Source: Bacteroidota bacterium (GTDB lineage: Bacteria; Bacteroidota; Bacteroidia; Palsa-965). From it: DNA of 64,000 nucleotides. The notes under the pieces were generated by a model. The model ran no database searches, was not told the DNA's origin, and was given only the letters and a program-made list of their open reading frames with translations. The stretch spans positions 186,001 through 250,000 of the forward strand of contig JACQAM010000003.1 in NCBI GenBank assembly GCA_016194975.1, read 5' to 3'. A program made the position numbers and the translations under genes. This document shows positions 50,797 to 59,075 of this stretch, piece by piece (positions within the stretch are counted from its first letter, which is position 1; every line of letters starts with the position of its first letter).

Positions 50797-53105
50797 TTTT
50801 TATCCTCCTTCTTCGGTTTTGATAATTGACGGATGAGATCGAACACGTGAAGTTTCATCCGGTCCTTCGTTGCTTTTTGATTTGTCATTTGTGTTTTCTG
50901 AACGAAGACCGGTTTGCCGGTGGAAACATCGTACACAATGGAATAATAATAAACATCTTCGCGCGGCGTGATCAGGCGATAAACCGTATGCGGCAATAAT
51001 GGAAGCGCAACAAGTTCGAGCGCGCGCACTACGTATCCGCCGCGCTTCTGCCTGTACGTGTAGTACGCCGACCACATAAAATAATTCGTTCCGTATTTTT
51101 GCGCAATGGCGTGCATGTCTTCCATCGGGTAAGGAAGAATCTGGTTGTCGCCATACTGGTCGCGCTGTTCGAACCATTCGCTGGCAACAAGCAGGTCATT
51201 CAGTTTTCCCACGCTTGTAGAATCGAGTCCGTTCCCATCGAGAAATTCTATTTGCATTCCGCATTTATCGGCGCTCGACTGCATCTCTTTGAGCAGATCC
51301 GCTTTTCCTTCGAGCGATTTCATTACATCCACATCCGAATTCTCATCCTTATCGGAATAAGCAACGAAGATCGGGTTCACTGCAATTATTTTGGAAATTC
51401 CCTGCGGCGCAGTAAATCTTTCTTCCCGCTCTTTTTCTAATTTACTTTGCGCCCTGCCGCTTTTTTCATCGTAGAGTGAATCGGCAATTACAAGACTGTC
51501 GGCGTAATTGCTTGCCCAGCGATACAACTGCACAAAACCGGAATCTTTCATTTCATTGAGAAAAGCAAATTGCCAGTAATGAAAATGCTGTATCGAATCT
51601 TTATCCATGTGATCGAGCGCCACACGATATCTTTCTGTAGGCGTATCTGTTTTTATTTTTTTTGCAAGCGCTGTATCTTTTTTTGCATTATCGCCAAGCG
51701 CAATGAACAAGCTGTCTGTTTTTGCAAAATCCTTGAAGCGGATATCATTCTTCACCGCGAGTTCACGTGCAATTCCCTGGCACCAGGTGTAAATATCTTT
51801 GTCATCAGGATATTTGAGATGTGCCTGCCACGCATAGTCGAGCACCATCACATTCCATCCCGTCGCATCTGTTTTATTCACGAATGCAGTGAGCCGTCCC
51901 TGTTCACCAATTACTTTATCATCTTCTGCCGACATGCTGAACCATGCCTGGAATAAAGCAGCGAGATCGCTGAAATCGTAAGCACGATTTTTCTCAATGA
52001 CTTCCGCGTAGAGCGCACGCACCATTTCGCGCGTGAGGTAATGATTGTCGGGATAACTTTTCTGATCCACGTAATCAGCATAAATGGATTGCGTCCATTC
52101 ACCGTCCGAAATATGTTCATCACATTCTTCGAAGCGCGCCATCTCTTTTATTTTGTAAAACATTTCGGAAGAAACCAGGAAGTAAACGCCTGTTGTGTCC
52201 TTCGGATCCAGCTTGGAAAATTTTTTCACGATTGCTTTTCTTCTTTTGTAAACGCTCGGGTGAGTCGCCAGATCATCATCTTCATCTTCGTCCTGCGGTT
52301 TGATCGCCTTCACCGTGTCGACCTGAAATCTCGAAGGAAAAAGAAGATAATATGTTTCGAAAAAATTTTTAGAAAAAGAAGTATCGCTGAAAGGCGCATC
52401 GGCAAGAGCGAGAATATCGAAAGCAGCAATAGCAGCATGCGGATCGTAATTTGAATTCACGAGTAATTCAAATCCTTCTTCGTCCGCCTGCGATTCCTGG
52501 CTGCGCGCGTAACGGTGGCGCTTGAGATAACGATTTTCAAAAGTAGTTTCTTCGTATTTCCCGATACCGTTCTGCGCTTTTACTCCTTCCTGATATCCCT
52601 GCAAAACGTGATGCCGTTTGAAGTGGATTATTTCGTGCGCGAGCACATACGCGAGTTCCGCCTCATTCTGCAAACGCGTGAGCAATCCAACGGTGACAAA
52701 GATCACGCCCTGGTCGGTGGTGAACGCATTCACTGCTGAAGAACGTAAAACATAAAACGTAATTTTCTTTCTCAGTTCCGGATCCTGCTTGAGCAAAAGA
52801 GAATCGGCAACGCGGTTCACATACATACCGAGCGTATCATTCACCAGCACCGTTCCGCTGAAACGAAGCTGATCAATGGAATAATTATTCTGAAGATAGA
52901 ATTGTTGTTCCGCCTTCTGTTCTTTCTGGTCGTCGGTGCTGATCTTCTGTATATCCTGCTCGTACTTTTCTGCAGTGGAAGTGAGAAAATCTTTCGGGAG
53001 CGGCCCGTTGGATCTCGCCGGTTTGTAATTATCCATGTTCGGATGTTGTGCGAACAGGAGAACCGGAAAACAAAGAACGGACGCAATTTGAGAGAGTCGT
53101 TTCAT
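50793..53105 (-). CDS. M48-family metallopeptidase with large C-terminal region, paralogue 2
   Basis: A 770-residue protein with a signal peptide (RLSQIASVLCFPVLLFAQ). The zinc motif is HEIIH (157-161), and SQESQADEEGFELL supplies the third ligand. The C-terminal part ends LITPREDVYYYSIVYDVSTG, matching the end of paralogue 1. The start is the ATG at 53105; the frame is open to 53165 but that part is not signal-like. The product is a periplasmic or outer-membrane-associated protease with an unknown target. Confidence 0.87.
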   Translation of the reverse strand: MKRLSQIASVLCFPVLLFAQHPNMDNYKPARSNGPLPKDFLTSTAEKYEQDIQKISTDDQKEQKAEQQFYLQNNYSIDQLRFSGTVLVNDTLGMYVNRVADSLLLKQDPELRKKITFYVLRSSAVNAFTTDQGVIFVTVGLLTRLQNEAELAYVLAHEIIHFKRHHVLQGYQEGVKAQNGIGKYEETTFENRYLKRHRYARSQESQADEEGFELLVNSNYDPHAAIAAFDILALADAPFSDTSFSKNFFETYYLLFPSRFQVDTVKAIKPQDEDEDDDLATHPSVYKRRKAIVKKFSKLDPKDTTGVYFLVSSEMFYKIKEMARFEECDEHISDGEWTQSIYADYVDQKSYPDNHYLTREMVRALYAEVIEKNRAYDFSDLAALFQAWFSMSAEDDKVIGEQGRLTAFVNKTDATGWNVMVLDYAWQAHLKYPDDKDIYTWCQGIARELAVKNDIRFKDFAKTDSLFIALGDNAKKDTALAKKIKTDTPTERYRVALDHMDKDSIQHFHYWQFAFLNEMKDSGFVQLYRWASNYADSLVIADSLYDEKSGRAQSKLEKEREERFTAPQGISKIIAVNPIFVAYSDKDENSDVDVMKSLEGKADLLKEMQSSADKCGMQIEFLDGNGLDSTSVGKLNDLLVASEWFEQRDQYGDNQILPYPMEDMHAIAQKYGTNYFMWSAYYTYRQKRGGYVVRALELVALPLLPHTVYRLITPREDVYYYSIVYDVSTGKPVFVQKTQMTNQKATKDRMKLHVFDLIRQLSKPKKEDKK

Positions 53106-53276
53106 AGTTTCAAAGTTACATGCAATGTACTGTTTTAATAATCCAATTTTGATTAAAAGTGACAAAAAAAACAGAACGTATATTCACTTGTTAAAAAAAC
53201 AGGGACGGTTGTCCTGCAAACATGTATTCCAATGAACGGATTCTGTTTCTTTATAGTGGAATTCAGTTATAGCAAT

Positions 53277-56036
53277 ATGAAATTCATCTTCCCGAGAAAT
53301 TTTTTAGCCCTGATTTTTGTTTGCCTTTTGCTAACTACTTTTTCACCCGCACAGGCGCTTCACCGCGCGCAGAACGCAGCGCATTGTTCTTATGGATTGA
53401 AAAACGATAAGGAAGAATGGGTTTTGCAGCCAAACTATGCCAGCATCGATTACAGCAGCAGTAAACTCGGCGTTACCGGCTGGTGGATCATTTCGGGCGA
53501 TGGAATAAAATATGGCCTTGCCGATGATGAAGGAAAAATTATTTTCCAGCCGTTGTTTAATAATGTAATACTTGAATTTAATCCTGCTCAGAAAAATATT
53601 TTTGATCCGCCGCCGCCGCCCTACATTAATGCAGACAGCACTATCAGCGTGAGTAAAGTGTCGGAAATTTCGAACCAGGCAAACAGAATGAATATTTATT
53701 ACGAAGGAGAAGAACACGTGGGATTGGCCGATTCTTCCGGAAAAATTCTCTGCCCTCCGCGTTATGCCTATATGCAATTTGAAAATGAGAAAAGTAATTA
53801 CGCGAGTATCCTTGTTAAGGATTTGAAAACAGGGAATTCCCTCAGCGGTTACATGGACAAGCACGGAAATGAAGCAGTAAAGCCCGAATGGAAAATAATT
53901 TCTCCTGAAGGAAAAAAAGGTGTTTGGGTGAGCAACGGAATAAAAACCGGTTTTGTAAACTGGAATGGAAAATTCCACAGCGAAGAAATAGTTTACGCCG
54001 GATCCAGCGATTTATACTTCGGCGACTTTACAAATTACAGTACGGAAAGAATTTTCATCGGCTACTGGAAGAACAGGATAGGACTGATGGATGGAAACGG
54101 AAAAATAGTTTTTCGCCCCATGATCGATTCACTCGGGCAATGGCTCCCTGCGAACATTTGTATTTACAAGTCGAATGGAAAATACGGCATCGTGAACACG
54201 CGCGGAAAAATAATGATCGATGGTTGTGATAGCATACAACCCTTCACGCAGATGCCGATGGACGATTATTATTTTTATGCCGATCCGGTGTCATGGAAGA
54301 ATGTATTGTGTTTTGTAAATGGAAAGTGCGGTGCGTTCAATGATTCGGCCGGCCTTGTCGTGAAAATAGATTTTGTGAATGGAGGATGGATCGATGACGC
54401 GCACGGATTTTTCTGGGGCGAGAAAAACGGCAAAGTGATTTTCGCAAAAATAAACGGGAAGAAAACGATCTGCACTTCACCGGGGAATATGCTCGCATCA
54501 CTTAAAAGTTATGACCTGGATATTTTTAATTTCCCCATGCGCGTGAGCGGCCCGCAAGGCATGTTGCTTATTGATGAGAATGGAAATATTCTTCAGCGAT
54601 GGAATTTTTCATTGGGAGATAGGGTGGACAATGCCTCTTATTTCCGCATCAGCTCCGCCACCGGTGTTGGAATTTTTGATGGCGATAATGATTTTCTCGT
54701 TGCTCCGCCAATCTTTATGCGATCGGGTTCCGGTGGAAGCGGCGAGGAAACTTCAGATGCCTTTTACGTGGAAACTTACAGTGGAAATTTCGGGGAATAT
54801 TCCGCATCCGGAAAACTGATCATCGATACGGGTTACGTTTCGTTGAGTGATGACGATTATCCTTCGTTCGTGCACGTGGGCCAGCGCACCGATCACAACT
54901 GGGATCTGATCGACAGCACTGGAAAAATTATTGCGCAAAGTGAAGAAGAAATTCTTCGTGTTCCGGAAACGCGCCGCGTGATCATTACCATTGATCAGCA
55001 GGAAAAAATATTTGATCTTGATTCGAACAAAATAGTTTGTGAAGGAAATTACACACGCTTAATTCCACTGCATGATGAATTTTACATTGTGTATGATGAA
55101 GACGCGGGCAAGCAGGGATTGATGAACAACGTGGGTGAAATGATCCTGCCCATGGAATACAACGAGATCATTGGTCCGTTCGATGGAATTTTCCGCGTGA
55201 GTAACGATCTCGGTGACGGCGTTATTGACCAGGATGGAAATTTTATCATTCCTATAAGTGATAAGAGCTGGGCTTTGCTGCCGCAGAATATGGATACGAT
55301 TTTCGATTTTCACATTTTCGATACCGGCGATCACGAAAACAATATTGATTTTGCTGACGATAAATTTGCTTCGCTTAATGATATTGATTGGAAAAAATGC
55401 AAAGACGGAATGTGTGAAGCGGCGAATTATCACGCAGCTAAAAATCGATTGATCGACTGGTTAGTGCAGGGCGATAAAACCGATGATCATTTTGAGAATA
55501 ATTTTTATTTCGCCCCGGTGAATCTCGAAGAGCCGGAAGAATATTATGATGACGAGGAGATATGGGTGATAGACGAAACTGCTTCAGTAAAAGAGGTGAC
55601 TGCTTTTTCATTTACGATAACGGATTACGTCACCGCCGATGAAGGCGCCGGAGAAGATAAATTCGATTGCACCAATTACAGGATTTACAATGGAAATCTC
55701 GATACGCTGAAACTGCAGGATATTTTTGACGTGGGAAAAAATTATGCGGCACTCAACGATTCCATTCACGCCCGCGCCTATATGGATAATTCCGACATGG
55801 ATAATTCCGATAAAGAGATCATGTTCAACTGCAGCAACCCGGATGTACTATTACCCGATTATTTTATCATTGGCAACAAGGGCATCACTTTCATTTATGT
55901 AAACCAGAATGAAGAATCACAAAACGATCACCTCATTGATAATCTTGTTTACGCCGGTTTTACCTGGAATGAACTTGCGCCTTACCTGAATAAAAATTTT
56001 GCTTCCATCGTGGCAAAAGATAGAACTGAGAGATGA
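53277..56036 (+). CDS. WG-repeat-containing secreted protein
   Basis: A 919-residue protein with a signal peptide (NFLALIFVCLLLTTFSPAQA). Many WG-type repeats of about 30-40 residues follow (YGLADDEGKIIFQPLFN, IGLMDGNGKIVFRPMID, YGIVNTRGKIMIDGCDS, QGLMNNVGEMILPMEYN). The last 250 residues are acidic and non-repetitive. WG repeats are thought to form beta-rich binding surfaces. There is no sorting domain, so export probably ends in the periplasm. Start is the ATG at 53277. Confidence 0.85.
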   Translation: MKFIFPRNFLALIFVCLLLTTFSPAQALHRAQNAAHCSYGLKNDKEEWVLQPNYASIDYSSSKLGVTGWWIISGDGIKYGLADDEGKIIFQPLFNNVILEFNPAQKNIFDPPPPPYINADSTISVSKVSEISNQANRMNIYYEGEEHVGLADSSGKILCPPRYAYMQFENEKSNYASILVKDLKTGNSLSGYMDKHGNEAVKPEWKIISPEGKKGVWVSNGIKTGFVNWNGKFHSEEIVYAGSSDLYFGDFTNYSTERIFIGYWKNRIGLMDGNGKIVFRPMIDSLGQWLPANICIYKSNGKYGIVNTRGKIMIDGCDSIQPFTQMPMDDYYFYADPVSWKNVLCFVNGKCGAFNDSAGLVVKIDFVNGGWIDDAHGFFWGEKNGKVIFAKINGKKTICTSPGNMLASLKSYDLDIFNFPMRVSGPQGMLLIDENGNILQRWNFSLGDRVDNASYFRISSATGVGIFDGDNDFLVAPPIFMRSGSGGSGEETSDAFYVETYSGNFGEYSASGKLIIDTGYVSLSDDDYPSFVHVGQRTDHNWDLIDSTGKIIAQSEEEILRVPETRRVIITIDQQEKIFDLDSNKIVCEGNYTRLIPLHDEFYIVYDEDAGKQGLMNNVGEMILPMEYNEIIGPFDGIFRVSNDLGDGVIDQDGNFIIPISDKSWALLPQNMDTIFDFHIFDTGDHENNIDFADDKFASLNDIDWKKCKDGMCEAANYHAAKNRLIDWLVQGDKTDDHFENNFYFAPVNLEEPEEYYDDEEIWVIDETASVKEVTAFSFTITDYVTADEGAGEDKFDCTNYRIYNGNLDTLKLQDIFDVGKNYAALNDSIHARAYMDNSDMDNSDKEIMFNCSNPDVLLPDYFIIGNKGITFIYVNQNEESQNDHLIDNLVYAGFTWNELAPYLNKNFASIVAKDRTER

Positions 56037-56110
56037 GAAATGAGAATTGAGAACTGAGAACTTAGAGATGAGAACTTAGATATCGACTCGAAACTCTAAA
56101 CTCACTACAT
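56031..56110. repeat. Word array 'gagaactgaga'
   Basis: The stretch gagatgagaaatgagaattg, agaactgagaacttagagat and gagaacttag continues into cgaaactctaaactcac. Near copies of one 8-11 bp word are present with a poor inverted partner. It separates the WG-repeat gene from the AhpD-like gene. Confidence 0.6.
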
Positions 56111-56136
56111 TCGCGCAACAAACCAAAACAACAATC

Positions 56137-56757
56137 ATGACTTTTATTCAGACAGGGATTCCACAAGCGGGAATTGTTGAACTTTTATTTTACAAGGGCC
56201 CAACCGGGAAAGCGCTTTCCAAACTGGCACATACTATTCTCCGCGGCCCTTCTTCACTTTCTCCCGGCGAACGGGAACTCATTGCTTCTTATGTTTCTTA
56301 TCTCAATCAATGTGAATTCTGTCATCGGTCACATACTGCTGCAGCCAATGAACTCATTGGTGATACGGGCAAAATTGCTTCCTGCATTCGTGAGAATATC
56401 GACACTGCTCCTGTTTCAGAAAAAATGAAATGCCTTCTGCGGATTGCAGGAAAAGTGCAGAAGAGCGGGAAAGAAGTCACGGAAGAACTTATTGACGCTG
56501 CGAAAAAAGCCGGCGCCACAGAAGAAGAATTGCACGATACTGTTCTTGTTGCCGCGGCCTTCTGCATGTACAACCGTTATGTTGACGGGCTGCGTACTTC
56601 TCTTCCTGAAAACACCGATGATTACATTGACGCCGGGAAACGCCTTGCAAAAAAAGGATATAAATATCCTCCTTCATTCCTGCTCTGGATGGTGCGCCGC
56701 ATCCTGCGAAAAGATCCTCCGCAATTGAAGGAACGGCCGCAGAATAATTCATTCTGA
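56137..56757 (+). CDS. AhpD-like carboxymuconolactone decarboxylase family protein
   Basis: A 206-residue helical protein. YLNQCEFCHRSHTAAA gives the redox C59-x2-C62-x3-H66 of AhpD-type peroxidase-related enzymes. It is likely a thiol-dependent peroxidase or a disulfide reductant; the substrate is unknown. No ahpC is adjacent. The C-terminal tail (SFLLWMVRRILRKDPPQLKE) is basic. Confidence 0.85.
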   Translation: MTFIQTGIPQAGIVELLFYKGPTGKALSKLAHTILRGPSSLSPGERELIASYVSYLNQCEFCHRSHTAAANELIGDTGKIASCIRENIDTAPVSEKMKCLLRIAGKVQKSGKEVTEELIDAAKKAGATEEELHDTVLVAAAFCMYNRYVDGLRTSLPENTDDYIDAGKRLAKKGYKYPPSFLLWMVRRILRKDPPQLKERPQNNSF

Positions 56758-56786
56758 ACACGCTTCTTTTTCGTATTTTAGATGCT

Positions 56787-56817
56787 GTTTAAGATTTATC
56801 TTCCGAAATTCTTAAAC
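56787..56817. repeat. Minimal copy of the gtttaa terminal hairpin
   Basis: gtttaagatttatcttccga followed by aattcttaaac is a hairpin whose outer end (gatgctgtttaag) resembles the end of the long-hairpin repeat at 3786-3978. Both lie shortly upstream of a T9SS cargo gene. Confidence 0.5.
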
Positions 56818-56848
56818 ATTCTACAACGTTGCTCAAAAAAGTAACCCG

Positions 56849-58978
56849 ATGAAAAAATTCCTGCTGTTTCCATTTTTGTTTTTCTCCCTTCACATTTTTG
56901 CAAATTCAGGCGGCCCCGACGGGTACGGCTACACATGGAAAGACAGCAATGCACCCGGTGGGCCTTCTTTCAACTGGTGGGACATCACCAGCACAGGGAC
57001 GCCTGTAACAGGATTGGGTGATGATAATTTTGTGGGGCCGATCCAGGTTGGTTTTCAGTTTCAATATTACTGGTACACGGAAAGTAAAGTGTGGGTGGGC
57101 TCAAATGGTTATATAGAATTTGGCCCGGGAAATCTCGCTGCTAATTTCGATCCTATTCCAACGCCGACAGGAGTGAATAATTACATTGGCGGAATGATCA
57201 ACGACATGACTTTCCTGGGCGCAGGAAATCCGGGAAGAGTTTATTATAAAGCAACCGTCGATTCTTTCTGCGTTGAATTTTTTGATGTTCCAAACTGGGA
57301 TCCCAATTCGCCGGGATACAATCTCACGAGCAATAATACATTCGAGATCATTCTCAGCAAAGCCGATTCTACCATCACTGTAAATTTCATGACAGATGTA
57401 GGAAGTTCGTACAGCAATTTCACCAGCGGAATTGAGAACAGCATCGGTAATTTCGGATTGCAGCCGCTTAACTGGCAACCACCGAATCCGAATTACACGA
57501 TCAGGTATTATTATCCACCCACTGCGCTTTCCATTACCGACGGAGGTGTTGACTGGAACGATGCCGATGGCGACGGAGGAATTTTTCTTGCGAATAACGG
57601 TTCGCCTTATTCTATGTTTACGCAGATCGCAAATCACGGCAACCAGAGTTTAAGCCCGATGAACGTAAACGGAAAAATTAAAGTTCCACCGAGTAATATT
57701 TTTGTGAATACAAATACTACTTCACTTGCTCTCACTCCCGGCCAGGCGCAGATCATTAATTTCCCCGGTACATTTTCCCCTACTACTACAGGTACGCGCG
57801 AATTTGTAACAACGATCTCCGGTATTGCAGGCGACACCATCAATGTGAATGATTCCATTATACAGGAAGTTGTGGTGGTTGATACTACTCAGGTTTCTGT
57901 GCGATTGAATTACACCAACAACAATACAGATCCGATACAAGGTTCTATTTCCTGGGCAGGTGGCGCCGGCGGCGTTGGAGTTTATATCAAACCACCAACT
58001 TATCCTGCCAGAATTCTCAGTACACATTTTGTTTGTGCATTCGCTCCATTTTCAGGAACTGCTTTCTATGCAAAAATTTATGCCGATAACGGGCCGAACG
58101 GAAGTCCCGGAACTTTGCTCGACTCCGTTGCAGTGCAGGGTGTGAATGTTTCTGCTAATGCGGTGACGCTGGTTCCGGTTTCAAATTACATTGTTCTGCT
58201 GAGTGGTGGAATTTATGTGAACTGGGATATGGCAAATGCAAATTGTGCGATTGCACAGGATCTCACTCCGCCATTTTCGAGACAGACGTATGAAACTTTT
58301 CAGAATATCTGGTCCACGTACCGCGATTACCAGACTTCCGATTTTTTCATTGGCGCCGATTACCAGTGTTCTGTTCCTGAAGATGTGGGAGTTTCCAGTA
58401 TTGTAAACCCGTTGAACAATGCAACTTTCAATCAGACGAACGTGAGTTGTTATATTAAAAATTATGGAACTGCTCCCGACAATTATAACATCCAGGTGAA
58501 TTACAAACTGAATAACAATGTCAGTATTGTTTCACAACCTTATACCGGCGCTGTTATTTCTCCCGGCGATTCTGTTCTTTTCAATTTCACTACGCCACTT
58601 GTTGCACCTTATAGCGGAGGAGATATTCTTTATGTGTGGACTTCGAAAACTTCAGATGTAAATCACAGCAATGATACTGCACAGGTGAATGTAAATCTTG
58701 TAGGCGTGGAAGAACACGTGAAGTTGGAAGGGCTTTCCGTTTACCCGATCCCTGCGAATGAAAAAATAAATTTCCGTTTCGATGATGGAACAGATGGAGC
58801 TTCACTGATCACGATCACCGATATTGAAGGAAAAACTGTTTGCACAAAAGAAATTGTGCGTGAAATGCCCGGTGGAATTTACACGCTGGATGTTTCTGCA
58901 CTGAAACCCGGAACTTATTTTTATTCCGTTCGTACCGCAGACACCAATGGCCGCGGTAAATTTATTCTTACACGGTAA
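56849..58978 (+). CDS. Secreted protein with T9SS type A sorting domain
   Basis: A 709-residue protein. The signal peptide is KKFLLFPFLFFSLHIFANSG. An N-terminal beta-sandwich (about 25-220; YYWYTESKVWVGSNGYIEFG) resembles domains seen in Bacteroidota surface proteins, followed by Ig/CARDB-like domains (230-360 and 495-620) and a sorting domain (LSVYPIPANEKINFRFDDG ... GRGKFILTR). It is surface-exposed and of unknown function. The gene is isolated; the next gene is a SpoIIE phosphatase. Confidence 0.83.
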   Translation: MKKFLLFPFLFFSLHIFANSGGPDGYGYTWKDSNAPGGPSFNWWDITSTGTPVTGLGDDNFVGPIQVGFQFQYYWYTESKVWVGSNGYIEFGPGNLAANFDPIPTPTGVNNYIGGMINDMTFLGAGNPGRVYYKATVDSFCVEFFDVPNWDPNSPGYNLTSNNTFEIILSKADSTITVNFMTDVGSSYSNFTSGIENSIGNFGLQPLNWQPPNPNYTIRYYYPPTALSITDGGVDWNDADGDGGIFLANNGSPYSMFTQIANHGNQSLSPMNVNGKIKVPPSNIFVNTNTTSLALTPGQAQIINFPGTFSPTTTGTREFVTTISGIAGDTINVNDSIIQEVVVVDTTQVSVRLNYTNNNTDPIQGSISWAGGAGGVGVYIKPPTYPARILSTHFVCAFAPFSGTAFYAKIYADNGPNGSPGTLLDSVAVQGVNVSANAVTLVPVSNYIVLLSGGIYVNWDMANANCAIAQDLTPPFSRQTYETFQNIWSTYRDYQTSDFFIGADYQCSVPEDVGVSSIVNPLNNATFNQTNVSCYIKNYGTAPDNYNIQVNYKLNNNVSIVSQPYTGAVISPGDSVLFNFTTPLVAPYSGGDILYVWTSKTSDVNHSNDTAQVNVNLVGVEEHVKLEGLSVYPIPANEKINFRFDDGTDGASLITITDIEGKTVCTKEIVREMPGGIYTLDVSALKPGTYFYSVRTADTNGRGKFILTR

Positions 58979-59075
58979 TTTTTTTCGGGTGATTCCGGAT
59001 GGCGTGAAAGAATTCTTCCCTGTTAATTGCCTGCATTCGGGTATCTTTGTTTCTGTATAATTTTCTTTTTTTTTC

